Part shown: piece after piece, positions 22,614-35,030 of the stretch
Layout: the number at the start of each line of letters is the position of its first letter
Position numbering within the stretch: position 1 is the first letter of the stretch
Assembly (NCBI GenBank): GCA_009760855.2
Contig: WPIO01000199.1
Location: forward strand, 188,001-252,000
Direction of reading: 5' to 3'
DNA from: Cristatella mucedo
Taxonomy: Eukaryota; Bryozoa; Phylactolaemata; Cristatellidae
Length of the DNA stretch: 64,000 nucleotides
Translations under genes and position numbers: made by a program
The notes under the pieces: model-generated
What the model was told of the DNA's origin: nothing
The model's input: the letters and a program-made list of their open reading frames with translations, nothing else
The model's database searches: none

Positions 22614-22894
22614 CTGGTGCCACGATGCACTTGCCCTCCGGGCTTTCATCTTGGCCTCGTGGACACTTGCAGACAGTGTTGTGAGTCGCATTGCAGCTAG
22701 ACACCTGCTCCTTACCACTGTCACACACCATGCAGGAATGACAGGCTGTTTCCCGGTGGAACTCCGGATCAGTGAAACTGTTCACACACGGGTCACACTT
22801 GCCAGTGCGGTCGTTCAGGTGCATGCCTATGCAAAAATAGCAACACTGGTTGGGTGCTAACACAGAGCCAAGTAGAGCTAGCCCAGGCTGCAAG
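22614..22894 (-). CDS. TNF-receptor-type cysteine-rich repeat exon (partial gene)
   Basis: The minus-strand translation has the TNFR cysteine pattern: CCYFCIGMHLNDRTGKC, DPCVNSFTDPEF, ACHSCMVC and SCNATHNTVCKC. This is one to two cysteine-rich repeats that would lie outside the cell and bind a TNF-like ligand. The exon begins after CTCTCAG (22895) or after TTGCAG (exon from 22887) and contains no ATG, so the signal peptide must be in an upstream exon not found here. A strong donor CCAG|GTAGAG lies at 22613/22614. If it is not used, the frame runs on to a stop at 22507 through a short hydrophobic stretch (VTILFVAAAALVF) and a basic 20-residue tail. No death domain is seen in the window. Confidence 0.7.
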
Positions 22895-22964
22895 CTGAGA
22901 GTCTACAGCGATTGTGACATCCCAACCTTTGAGGCTGAACAAGATTCTCCGAGGTTTCCGCCTG

Positions 22965-25872
22965 TGATGTAGCTACATTAATAAGGTCTAGTAAATTGAG
23001 CTAGTCACCTGGAGACCTTAAATTATAATATATGTGGCCTTTACTGGCGGACAATTTAGCCCAGCCATTCGTGAGATTTGTAATGCTTCATGGAAAATAA
23101 GAGTGCTACACAAGCCCTTCAGGTCGACAATCGTTAGACCGATACTTAAAGAGCGTAGGCAAAAAAACAGAAGTACTGGAAAATGTTAGCCTCGATTTCA
23201 CCCTTCCTTTTTTGTCAAAGATTCTTGAAAAAAATTGTCGCTGAGATGCTGATTGCAATATTTAAAAGAATGATTTGTGAGATAAAAATTCATCGGGGTT
23301 CAAGAGGCTGTACTCTACTAAAACTGATCTCCTCTGTGTTGCCAATGACAAACTATGCAGCAAAAATGAATGCAATGCCACCAAATTTGCTCTGCTAGAT
23401 GGCCAGTGGCCCAATGTTAAGCATACTTGTCTGTTTTTGTTCAATCCGTGTGATGTGGAGGTCTGGTCTGACCCATGAGACCGGTTACCTGTGGAGTTCA
23501 TCAAGGATCCATCCTCTGTCGATTGCTGTATCTCCATTTATTATCAAACTCCGAGAAAAAACTATTAAGGCCCGTGAAGCAGGATATCACTTTAATGCTG
23601 ACGATACTCAGCTGCATTCGTCATTCAAACATTCCGAATCCTCTGCAACAACTGATAAGCTGACACCTTGCTTGTCGCCATACGATCCTGCATGTCGGAA
23701 AATTTCTTGAAACTAAACCAAGATACAGCTGAACTGCTCTCAAAGTACATCCTAAGCCTGCAGCTATATTAGAAGGCTTTGTTCTTCTAATAGGTGAAGG
23801 TGTTGGACAACCACGACCACGTGCTCGTAATTTAGGTGCCGTTTCCGAGAACTGCATAAACTTAAAAGTTGTATCGAGAAGAATGCTTCTACCGATACCT
23901 GTCCAATCTCTATATAAGATTAGTAGCTGCCTTTCACAGTGCCTTGCTATAAAGGGAACTAGCTCCTCAGTTCTGTCTGGGCTAGATTTTTGTAAGTCTA
24001 TTTTGGCTGGGTTACTATAAATACAAACTAGACCACTGCAGAGAGCTATGAATATGGCCGCAAAGCTAGTTTGCAGATCTCCGTCGATCGACTACATGTA
24101 CCCTTTTCTTTAAGAGCTAGAACGGCACCTGGTTGATCAAAGGATACAGGGCAAAGTTTTAAAGGTGACCCACAATGCCCACAGTAGCTTGGCTCCTCAT
24201 CTATACACTAGCTAAATCGCTGTAGCAGTTTCAGCCTTCTCATGCCCGCAGGTACTGTATAGATGTTATATTAGCTTTTCCATTCCTCTGCTTAAAGGCC
24301 ATTGACAACAGAAGCTTCACTTTGTCTGGTTCTGAACTGTGTAACGCCGAAGGCTCGGCGGGATGGGCTTGACGTGCCGCTCACCTAGTGGCGAAGCCTA
24401 GCGCCTAATGCCGTTTGGTGCGCTCATACGCGAAATAAGCTGGCCGCCACGAAACGAGCGTTTCTGGCACCGACCTGCTTACCGTTACTGAAGAGGGTCG
24501 TGAGTCCGCGTCGTGAATTGGAAAGCGAGACACACAAATTTGGGATTTTACTGAGCTTTGTTCGCAAGCGCACAAAGTCGCTGCGCGTCTAGCTCAGTTT
24601 TATCTCCACACTCCTCGCACGTTCTCAACAGCACCAACAATCTTGTGAGAGGAATACTTTTCCACACTGAGCCCGAACCAGAGCCTAAACCCTAACCGGA
24701 GAACTAAGACTCGGTTTCCACCAGTGTGACAGGAATACTCCACACAAGCCAACTCAAGCACTTCTGCGAAGGAAACACGTCTCCACACTTACGCTACTAA
24801 CATCTATACTGGGGAACGACCCAAATAAACGGAGCTCAAACTGGAGCCTAAACCCTAACCGGAGAACTAGGGGTCCACACACGCCTGCTACGCCTCGCTG
24901 GCACCTGCAAATCCCTAAGCCGAGACCACGTGCTAGCGCCCACACACAAAATACAAAAGAAACACATAATGCCAGCTCGGGTGAGATACGACCGTATTCG
25001 GTGGAGTCCACCGAATCCTCCTAGCACTGTCTCGTCCTGTTCCGTCAATCGCCGGCGAACAGCCCCGCCCTCTTCCCTCACTTTCAGAGAAACGAGTGCT
25101 ACGGCATCGAAGCCGTAGCCGGATCACAGACAATAGACCATAAGACACCAAGAGCGAGCGTCGCTCGACTCTTAAATACCTAGCAGAGACGATGGGGCAA
25201 GAGCTTGGTGGTATTGGGTCCGATACCCCGGCCTATTACGGCAAGGTTTCTATACCGTCAGTAGGCCACTGGGAGAGTACCTCTGTCCAGCTTGAATGGC
25301 GAATGGGTTCCAGACGATTCTTTCTTGGAACGAGTGAAGGTGGAGGTTGACAGGCCAGCCAACATCAATGAGCAGCTTCTGGGGGTACTGTATAAATTAT
25401 AAAGGCCGAATCACCACCGCTGGTCTCAGAGCTTCCTGGCTTGCTCTTAAGCACTTCCTCTCTACCTGCAATGATGCTCCTCTCTGGCTCACTGCTCCGG
25501 GACAAAGGAGTTCTAGCCTGCCTATTAACAGCTCTTGTTCGCGCTAAAATTCAGCCAAGGCCCGCAAGGCTGCTACAACTGTGTAACTCTCTTTCACGAT
25601 TCTACAGCTATTCTCCTGCTGGTGACTATGGCAAATCCGATCCGGAGTTCCTGATTTGCTAGTTCCTGGCCACTCACTACATCAACTGCACTCCAGACTC
25701 TGCCGTGTTTCTCACTTTCTCTTTGCTGCCTGACATGAAGCCTCTTGGCTACCGAAAGCATGCCAACAGCTGATCAGGCTGTGTGTGAGCTGTAAAAAAC
25801 TCTCCCGAGTAACGCCCATATGGTTTTTGCAGGTTTTTGAAGTTACAGACGTAGATACATTAGATTACATAC
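22965..25872 (+). mobile_element. LINE family A copy A4, split by a solo LTR
   Basis: Colinear with A3 from about 27990 to its tail. It is 5'-truncated within the RT region. The RT catalytic box near 23595 reads NADD (FNADDTQLH), and many stops are present. At 24339/25578 the element is interrupted by a 1.24 kb LTR. Joining the two sides and keeping one ACTG restores the continuous family A sequence seen in A3 at about 29420-29470. It ends in the ATACATTAG-type tail at about 25850-25872. Confidence 0.85.
24340..25577 (-). mobile_element. Solo LTR, family L1 copy 2, nested in LINE A4
   Basis: Begins TGTAACGCCGAAGGCTCGGC and ends GGCTGCTACA, with ACTG at 24336-24339 and 25578-25581 as target duplication. 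It is similar throughout to 8199-9300 but 136 bases longer, mainly through an internal duplication: CCTAAACCCTAACCGGAGAA occurs at about 24690 and about 24850. A TATA-like TATTTAAG on minus (about 25170-25180) followed by AT-poor sequence supports the minus orientation. Insertion into a dead LINE gives a relative age. Confidence 0.8.
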
Positions 25873-26599
25873 AAAGACGAGAGCTCGAGGCACCAATCAG
25901 TGCAGCAACAGGCCGAAGAGACAAGAGTACTGAGCCACGAGCCCGGAGCTCAATAGCTTAGCCTTCCCTTTAAAAGGCTTTTTCTCTTTCTGCAGGCTAG
26001 CCAATCGTTGGACCAATCGGATACTCCTGTTCAGCAGCTGTTGCTGAATCGCAAGAGCTGGTGGAATCTGTTGTGCATTTCAAGAAAGACATTCCACGAG
26101 CATGCTAATTATACAAGGGCACCAACCGGCAGTCAGTGCTCCTTCTGTTTTAGTCATCAATGCTACACAGGTACCCCACCTAAATGCTGGTTAATAAACT
26201 CGTAAAAAGAATAAATGCAATAACCGATTCAGAGAGTGCATCAAGCAGGTCAGGTACGTTTAGCCATTATAAACAGGGGCAGCAATATTCCACTTCTATC
26301 TGACCTGCACTTGTTCTCCATCAGCTTACCTGATTTCTCCGTGATACCTTCGGGTATTCCCCTGCTATCTTCGCTGTGACTATTTATGAGCTGTTCTCGG
26401 ATAGGATACACAAATCCGGACCTGCTTAGCATAAGGTGTGATATCTCCATTAGTCAGTACCTACAGGCAGGCCTTCTTCGGCAGGTCAGTGAGAACGTTC
26501 CTGCATTCGCCCTATCAACAGCTTGGCTATCAAACCTTCGACCCGTAAGTTTAAAGCTCTGAATATTATTTGTTGCGGTGGTAGCCCACCTGCCATGGA
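25873..26599. other. No gene seen; may include the 5' end of LINE A3
   Basis: The sequence between the tail of A4 and the first recognisable endonuclease frame of A3. Part of it may be the A3 5' UTR, but no second copy of that region exists in the window to set the edge. Confidence 0.4.
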
Positions 26600-29500
26600 C
26601 CAGCATGTTGTGAAACGTGAATCGACGGCCGTTACTATTGTCTGATTCAATTTTAAAGGGCCGGCTTCAGCCGGGCCCGAAACAGGCCGACGTGAATGCA
26701 AGCCACTTCTATGCCGTCGCCCAGTTGTTGGACAGCCTCTTAAATTCTGATAAGCTTCCGCTCCCTAAGAACCAGAGGTTACTTATCTGTGTTCAGGTGG
26801 TTCAGGAGAAGCTAGATGCATTTGTGATTACCGAAAATTGGATGAAGCCTTGTTCAAGTAGATGTATTTCTAAGACCACTCCACCTGGGTTCTCATTCTA
26901 TCAGTTCATGCATTCTGACAAGGTTAGTGGTGGGTTGTAATTGTGGTTCACGAATCATTTGGCTATAAGATGTGCCGATTTTCGCATGGATCATTATTTG
27001 AATCGGTTGCAATAAGGTCTTCAACAAAGACAATGCCTCTCACTGTTGTGATATACCGACCTCCTTCTGGCTGTCTACACTTGTTTATGGAGGATTTTTC
27101 AGAGTTCCACACTAAAATACTTTGCGTAAAAGGCCATTACTGATTGTAGGAGACCTCAAAATTTAAGTTGGCCACCCTAGCAAATATCAGGTCGGTTCAT
27201 TTCTTGACCGTTTGGAGAATTTTTGTTCTGTCCAACATGTTAATGATACCACCCACGTCGGTGGCCATATTATAGATCTCGTGATCACTAAGGATGTCCT
27301 CCCCACTGACCTTATGATGTGCCCAGTGACCCTCTTGAATCATTGTTCGGTCTGTTCACTGTTCTTGGTCCCTTGTACACACAGGGTAATGTCAAACTTT
27401 TCAAATGACGTAACTTACAAAGCATTGAAATAGACAAGTTTTAGAAACATGTTTGTGATGCACGTCTTCTTGATCTACATTCAGACTCGAGCGGCAGCCT
27501 GGATATTCTAACCGATCCAATGAACATGACAATCAAAAGTGCTCTGGACGAGCATTCTCCCGCTCATTCTATCCATGTTTAAAGTCGGGAAGATTATTTT
27601 TAATTTCCAAAAAACTTCATAAGATGCCCTCGGTTAAGCCCAGGCTTGAATGTGGTTTCAAGAAATCTTGGTCTGATGCAGATAGTTAATTTCAAAGAAT
27701 TCCTTCGAGTTTACTTACACCCGAAAGCCTAAAAAAGCATGGGCCTTTTTTCATCCGAAAGCTGAATTCCTGCCAGTCGGACCTTCAACAGATTTATAAG
27801 ACAGTGAACCAATTACTGGCCAATGCTAAGAGGTCTGACTCCCCAGATATCAAGGGCTCAGCAGAAAAGTTTTCAGCCTTATTTACTGAAATACTATGCA
27901 CATTGATGCTTCAATTAAGCCTCCTCCGACTAAAGCAATCTCGGTTACCCAACCTGTGACCTTCCTTACAATGTTCTCCAAGCTTTCTGCATGCGATGTG
28001 GCTACTCTAATAAGGTCTAGCAAAAAAATCTTATCACCTGAAGACCCTATACCTTCATGTCTGTGGTCTTCACGAGCAGTCCAACTTAGTCCTGCCATAG
28101 CTGAGATTTATAATGCTACTATGGAAAAGGGGTTCGTCCCTAAATCCTTTCAATCGGCAATCGTTTGACCCATACTTAAAAAGCCTGTTGTAGACACAGA
28201 GGTCTATCCCAACTAGCGCCAAGTTTCCCTTCTTCCTTTCTTGTCAAAGATTCCTGAAACATTTGTTACTAAGCAGCTGGTTGAACGTATTGAAAAGAAT
28301 GAAATGTCAGAAACATTTCAATCGGGATTAAAGAGGCAGCACTCCACCGAAACTGCTATCTTCCCTGTTTACACTAACATTATACGTGGCAATGACGATG
28401 GGTCACTGCCCTAGCTCTGCTAGATCTGTCTGCTGTCTCCGACACCATTGATCACGATGTTCTGCTTGAACGATTGCGAACAACAATCGGTTCAGGCAGA
28501 AGAAGCACTGGCATGGTTGGAATCGTACTTGTGTGATCGTGTTCAATTCGTGTAGCGTAGAGGTCAATTTTCACACAAGTGAAGGGTCACCTGTGGAGTG
28601 CCTCAAGGGTCTATACTCGGTTCCTTGCTATTCTTCATTTATACACCGCCTGTGAGAAAAGTGATTAAGGCCCATAGAATAGTACATCACTTCTATGCTG
28701 ACTATGATCAGTTGTATTTGACATTTAAACCATCAGAACCTGATTCGGCAACAGAAAAATTAAATGCTTGCTTTTGATTCGACCCTGGATGTCAGAAAAC
28801 TTCCTGAAATTAAATGCTAATAAAACCGAACTGCTGTTCATAGGGCACCTTAAGCTAGTGGCTGGATTAAAACCCTTTGCACTTCTAATAAGTGATGCGG
28901 TTGTGCAACCATCACACTTGCTCAAAATGTAGGTCTCGTTTTAGACATCTACCTTAATTTTCAAAGCTTCATTCAGAAGACTGCTTCTACAGCTAGCCAT
29001 CACGTCTGATCCATATCCAAGATCAGGAGCTGTCTTCCACAGTTGCTTGCAAAAACTTTAACCAGCTACTTAGTTCTTTCTCGAGTTGATTATTGCAATT
29101 ACCTTTTGGCTGGGCTACCAGTGAAAGCAATTAGGCCAATGCAGCTGACTATAAATATGGCTACAAGGCTAATCTTTAAATCCCAAAAGTTTAAGCATGC
29201 ATCTTCTTATCTAAAAGACTTAAAATGGATGCCGGTTGACCAACTAATTCAGGGCAAGGTTCTTAAGCTGACCCACAAGGCCAGCCACAGCTTGGCATAT
29301 TGGTAACTAGCTGAAATTGTGCATCAGTTTCAGCCTGTTGACGCCCTCGGGTCCTGTGTGGACAATACCTTAGATGTCCCATTCCTCTGCCTAAAAACTG
29401 TTGGCGACTTAAGCTTTAGCTCTGCAGATCCTATGCTGTGGAACTCGCTTGCATAATTTCTATGCAGCCACAACTGTTCTCCTGCTGCCGACTATGGCTA

Positions 29501-29740
29501 ATCTTTCTCACGGTTGTGAGCTGCTACTTTCATGCTTCTTACTGCCTCAACTGCTCTCCTGACTCTGCTATGCTTCCCACTTTCTCTTTGTTGCGTCAGA
29601 CGAAGTCTGTTGGCAACCGAATGCGTACTGAAAGCCGCTTAGGCTGTGAGTGTACTATACAAAAATCCCCTGCGTAACACCTACATAGTATTTATGACTT
29701 TATTCAGTTACAGACGGAGATACATTACAATACATTATTT
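26600..29740 (+). mobile_element. LINE family A copy A3, longest copy
   Basis: Landmarks in order: endonuclease start (FVITENWMKP near 26830; PPGFSFYQF near 26890), the YRPPSG box near 27055, SDHCSV replaced by LNHCSV near 27340, and the linker to about 27800. The RT N-terminal part KKILSPEDPIPS lies near 28030. Next come SLLPFLSKIPETF near 28230, a catalytic box changed to YADY near 28700, the RT C-terminus (ASSYLKDLKWMPVDQLIQ near 29210), the 3' UTR and the ATACATTAC tail at about 29710-29740. Frames are broken at many points. Endonuclease plus RT in this order is the standard design of CR1/L2/Rex1 LINEs. Confidence 0.85.
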
Positions 29741-30539
29741 TACTCCATTCAAATCAAGGTCGTGTGACTGACTTCAGGCACCTGTTCAGGCCTACTGGTG
29801 GGATTGCCTCCTAAAGGGGCCCAATTTAGAGTCACTTACTCCTTATAATCTGATCGCTTAGCGACTTCACTAATCAGCCTGTAATCCAAGGAAGACTATG
29901 CCAATTGGGTTGCATGCACCCTAAGCTAGAACTAGCTGTGGGCTGACATTATTACTACTTCTGACTTGAGGCTTAAAACAAAGCCACACATTTACATGTT
30001 CCTTGCCGGCTGTCTTGTGCCCTTGTGAATTACTCTTGAAGGCTGTATGATTGTTTCAAGTGTGCATATTATTACAAATAAACAGTAGTCCTAATCCTCT
30101 CCTGCCTATGTAGATAATTACTGTTACTACTAGGTGAAGTATTCTAATTATTGCAGGCTGTTAATTTCTATTGGTCTCTCGCTCTCTGCGTGTAGACTGC
30201 ACCTCTTTACTGTAGAGCCTACTGACAATGGACATATGCACTCCACTCAATGCCACTAAATAACATGCTATCTTTCTTCCTCTTCTATCGTGCATGACTA
30301 TTTAGTAAGCTATAGCATCCCTAAGCTTTCTTAGGTTTTTCCAAAAATTCGGACACATTCATTAGAAAAGCCATGATATTCCAGTCTGAATGCCACCGGT
30401 TGCTATGCTTAGAAATTAGTAATGTTGGATTCGTGCCACGCTTGAGATGTTTCAAGTCAGCTCATCCTGGGGCGTTGGCCAACATAGTTGATTTTATTTA
30501 AATTATAGAAAACGAGAAGCATGGCTGTGTCGGTGGGCA
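29741..30539. other. No recognisable feature
   Basis: AT-rich sequence with only short open frames and no similarity noticed to other parts of the window. Confidence 0.4.
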
Positions 30540-30975
30540 GTTAAGGTAGTGAGCAGGGCAGAAGTATTGGCTCAGGACGTCTCTACCGGATGTGCAGCAG
30601 TTGGCAGCAGGAGAGTTGACACATCAAAGAGCCGGCAGCAGGAGAATTGATCACATTTCGTAGTAACTTCGGTAGTTATCTCCACAGCCTAAGCCCAGGC
30701 CAGGGTAAGCTTCAGTAGCCAACGTTCCAAAACAGAATGAAGGAGCAGGTAATTTATTTTCCACGCAGGACTTGATGGCAGGATGAGGCAGAAACCACTG
30801 ATGCAGCAGTTCAGCTTGGTATGCAGGAGAAAAGCCATGGATGGTATTGTTGGTCAATGTAGGAACTTTACTTTGTATCCGGTGATCAATCAGTAGTCAT
30901 CCAAAATCTTTCAGCAAACAAGAAGCCTCCAGGATTTTTAAGCGAATAAACCGGGCCTTCACTGCATGTGCTTAA
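30540..30975 (-). mobile_element. LINE family A-like fragment A5
   Basis: Similar to the 3' UTR and RT C-terminus of family A (compare 12505-12900). The frame 30857-30651 reads HGFSPAYQAELLHQWFLP, matching the HSLAPSYLAEQWHQFQP segment of A2. It is diverged, and both ends are lost. Confidence 0.6.
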
Positions 30976-31299
30976 CAAAGCAGTGCAGGCGGTGACAATT
31001 GTGAACCATGGTGGTGCCACAAGTCATCAAGCGAAGCTCGCATAGCTCCCTTGAATGTGCAGCTTATACTCAAGTGGTCATCTGCAAAACGCAGTAGCTA
31101 TCACACAAGCTCCCATGCCAAGTGCTATGCACTCATATCTTTGGTTTGGTAGCTTATCGGAGACTGGCCTTTACGAATTCATGCAGACACTAGGACTTTG
31201 CTCATGTGCTGGATTCGCACATTTTGTCATCCAGCATGTGAGTTTAACCCCTGCTGTTGGCGAATGTGAATTTCCTGGTGACTTTCTCATAGATAAATC

Positions 31300-32520
31300 G
31301 CAATTATGTTTATCGAGAAACTATACAAGCAAAGCCATTTTATCTACTAATATGTATGTATGCATGCATCCGTTTTTAATTGGTTAATGAGTTTCCTCTC
31401 ATGAGGTGGAACAGTCTAAGCTACTTCAGCTCCTTAATTTGACTTTAAAGGATCAATAAATCGAGTAGATCGGCAGCATCTTAGCAATGATTACCGGATC
31501 AGGCTTCAACTACCAGTGAGGTTTGCCCAAGCATCATTCATGGGGTCACGTGAACGTACGTGCATGCATGAACAGAACTGTGCCCCTAGCAATGACCCTT
31601 TGTTTTGTTTGCTGACCGTGTTATATACATGTCAGCACCAAGTCCCAGCTGCCTGAGCTGACCACACCACTGAACACCTTGCCACAGGCAAGATCAGAAA
31701 GAATGTACAGAATAGGAATGAACGTGTGTGACTTCAGTAAAAGCTCAGTAACACCCGACTAGTTAGCAGCCACGTTTAGTTAAAATTGACAAATAGCTGA
31801 AATAAGTAGACTAATTTAACAGCCTTAATTCTGCAGGCATAGAAGATTCTCGGTCTGCTACTTCTAGTTGGCAATCATATATTGCCTGCTGTAACAGCAA
31901 TGTTATTATCATTGTAACTATCAATATTATCAATACGAATGCATAGTGTATCCAAGAACCGGAGCTCTTTTTAGGTACTTTACATATGCTGTACATGATG
32001 CAGGACTATCTGATTAGTGGTAATATTCGCAATGTCATTAAGCGTGACATTGTTTGATGTGAAATTTCCACAGTCAACATGTAGATGTCATTCGTAGCAG
32101 CAGGCACAGTCTCAGTACAGGTAAGCACACAAGTGACAAATATCGGGGACCTACTAAATGCGGTCTTTAACCGATTTCTGAGCCTCTTTATAAATGTTGC
32201 CATGTTCTGTTTCAGTTGCAGCAAATAGACAGTGGCTAGAAAGAGATTGAAGTCTCTGAGTAGGCTGGGTCCTGAGCTGGGGGGGGGGTTCGAATTCTCT
32301 CTTTTACTCGTTTCCTTAACAATAGTACACTATTATTAAATACTAATGCATTTGAAAAGTACTCTCAGAGAACTCAATCTATTTCTACACGCTTTAAATT
32401 TCTGGAAAGTAAACACAATCGAACGGTGAGTGGTATCATACTCGACCGACAAAATAAATAACATGGGTAGGGGCGACATGAACATGGTTTTACTTACCTA
32501 GTTTTTTACCTAGTGTACAG
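31300..32520 (+). repeat. Tandem array unit 0 (3' part only)
   Basis: 31600-31815 aligns with 36715-36920 (for example GCTGAACACCTTG against CTGAACACCTTG, and AAGTAGACTAATT). 31860-31910 aligns with 37130-37185, and 31960-32240 with 37460-37750. It lacks the SINE and about 300 bases present in units 1 and 2. Sequence 31310-31370 resembles 35765-35825, so the unit may begin earlier. A LINE B 3' fragment (minus) lies at about 32325-32490. Confidence 0.55.
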
Positions 32521-33523
32521 ATAGTGATAATAACAAAAATAATAATTAGAATACATATTTTTGCTTAGCACCTTAAGAAAACAAAATTGAAACCTGTATT
32601 CAGTTACTAGCAGAATTACTAAATGAGTGACGAAGTGGCCTCCTAAAGGTATATTCTAACCCATCGCCGGCAAGTAATCACTATTCATTGACCAAAACAC
32701 AGATACTGGTATTTAGATAGCCCGGCAGTTATGTTAACAGGATTCACTTTAAGTATGGCTGTGGGCTTACTAATAGGGAAAAATTCGACCTAACTATATG
32801 CATTGGCTACTTGGACATGAGGTAATATCAACTAGCTATAGACCGATATGGTGGTTAGCCCAATGGAGGACTGAGGGGAGTCTGGGCGGTTTTCCCGGTG
32901 ACTTGTGGCATGGGCAGCCTGGATCGACTTGAGCAGGTTCAATGACTGCCATTATACTAGGCAGCAGCACCCCGGTGACTGATGACAAGCAAGAACAAAA
33001 AATGGTAAAACATTTTTTGTTAGCTCGGCTGAGCAGCACTTTAGCTACAGGTATCAACAGCTCCTAACCTAAAAAATTACCCCCCATCATTTTTATCCTT
33101 CCTATTCACCTTGCTGCTACTGATTCCACCTTGATTTACCCAATAGGCTGCTCTGTAGGGGCAAGCCTCGTGAGAAACCGGCCCATGTCATTTTGACACC
33201 AAGGCCACCATCTGTCAGTGCTGCCCGGAAACAAAGTCATACAGCTTTTCTGGGTCTTCTGTTGCACCAGGCCTTTGCAAGAATTCACATAGACTGCTGT
33301 CTGCCAGCTGACGCATGCCCTTGCAAACGTAGGGGGGGGGGTATTATGAATGTGCATATGTATCGCGATTGTACAGTGATTGGTACTCCACAAAGCCATC
33401 GAGACTAAGCAGGGAGTTACCCTGGTGAATTGTACATAGCCCCCTCAAAGTCTCTGCAGCTTTCGGTGGGCATACAGCAGTAGCATACTGGAAGTAAGTA
33501 CGCCGCATAGCTAAGTTGAATAG

Positions 33524-33528
33524 ACAGA

Positions 33529-33581
<53 letters not shown>
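33524..33581 (+). repeat. (GA)n microsatellite
   Basis: A nearly pure GA run with one GTGA interruption, in unit 1. The equivalent places in unit 2 (39752) and unit 3 (48167-48183) also carry GA runs of different length. Confidence 0.95.
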
Positions 33582-33583
<2 letters not shown>

Positions 33584-33609
33584 AAGAGGAAGGTTAGGAG
33601 GAAGTATCT

Positions 33610-34210
33610 ATGATCAGCAGTTGCAGTGCTCAGAACCTAGCCGGAAAATATTTGCCAACATCGATTGCAGGCAATGAAAATGTCGTTGCATAGGAATTGT
33701 TGAAGTGAATTTCACTTCCATTCAGTCTGGGATCTGCACAGCGGAAGATTCTCTTTCCAGCAGTGTTGAAATGAATGACCCAGACGAAATTACAAAGCAT
33801 TGAGTAGGCAGTTTATGCTAAAGAGAATACTTGAGGGCACAAAGACGGTGATGTAAGTGGTGAGATAAGTCAATTCGTTAATAACTTTGAGGCACGAATT
33901 ACAAATTTTGAACCGTCTCCATTGATTAAACTCGCTGGGATGCAACCCTAATCATCGCCATCTGCTGGTGCTGGGGCATGAGCTTTTTAAGTTATTCTGC
34001 AAAAATAAATTTGAGCGGTCCAATTTAGACAGAACCAGAGAGCTGCTAAGACGCTTCTCCGGCCACTGCCATTGTTTGTCCCGAATCTTGTTCAGAGGTA
34101 AAGAATTGGGGCTAGCTGTGAAAGTCTTTTTTATAAAATATTAGGCATCGAACAATCATCAAAGAGGTCCCCTAAAGGGCACGATTTCCCCAGAGGTCCC
34201 CTAAAGACTC
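33610..34210 (-). mobile_element. LINE A-related fragment inside unit 1
   Basis: Weak but colinear similarity to the family A 3' region: GTCGTTGCATAGGAATTGTT, then GGGATCTGCACAGCGG, corresponds to 12580-12645. GGGGCTAGCTGTGAAAGTCT corresponds to A2 near 13060. It is too diverged to hold a frame. The same piece recurs in unit 2 at about 39960-40510 and partly in unit 3. A second A-like scrap lies at about 34820-34960. Confidence 0.45.
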
Positions 34211-34959
34211 GTGACTTACATGTACTTTCCTTGACGACGGTTAAAGGCACTGCAAAATAAAGTACCGTGTTTTCTTATTACAACCTCGACCCAATAGTGG
34301 CCTTTGGTGAGGAATCGCTTTTCATTATCATTTTAACTTAAGAAAACTGGCAACGTAGCGAATCCAATGTCCACTCGGAAAGCATTCGGTTAAGCTCTTG
34401 CCCTCAAGGACATTGGGCAGCACCAACCAATGATGGAGGCAGATTGAACTGGCTGAATAGTCAGTAGTCAACGTGATCGTATACATCTATTAGAAATGAA
34501 TAAACAACTATCTGCTGCAGCTAGCAGAATGTAAATATGACTGAGCCTGTGTGGAGTGTAATGGGCTTACTAAATTTCTTCAGCTGACGCGAAACACACA
34601 ATATAATATCCTATCTATCAGTCTTAAACACTCGACAAAGCCATGTAACTAGGTGGGAGTTACGAAGGCGAGTGCTCCATAGCTCACTCAAGGTCTAAGC
34701 TGGTCTCGGCAAGCATGCAGTAGCCGACCGACTTCATCTCAAGGAAAAAAAGGAGAATATTAGCAGCATGGCTGAATATGAAGCGAAAACGAGGAACTGG
34801 GAACCCTAGAAATAGCAGATCAGGATGGCTGAAAATAATCAACCATAGTCAGCAGCCGGGTATTAGATGTTGTGGAATTATAATTTGGAAGTGAGCTCCG
34901 TAGATGAAGACATGCAGACCAAAAACACCAGTCACTAATGGTTTTAATGCTTAGAAATT

Positions 34960-35030
34960 GACACACACACACACACACACAAACACACATACACACATAT
35001 ACACGCACAAACACATATACACTTAAATAT
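34960..35030 (+). repeat. (CA)n-rich microsatellite
   Basis: ACACAC runs with AA and AT interruptions, in unit 1. The equivalent stretch in unit 2 (41292-41345) is shorter and more decayed. Confidence 0.9.

Noticed and set aside
24677-24872. TAAACCCTAACC motifs resembling telomere repeats
   Set aside because: Only single imperfect units inside an LTR, not a tandem run.
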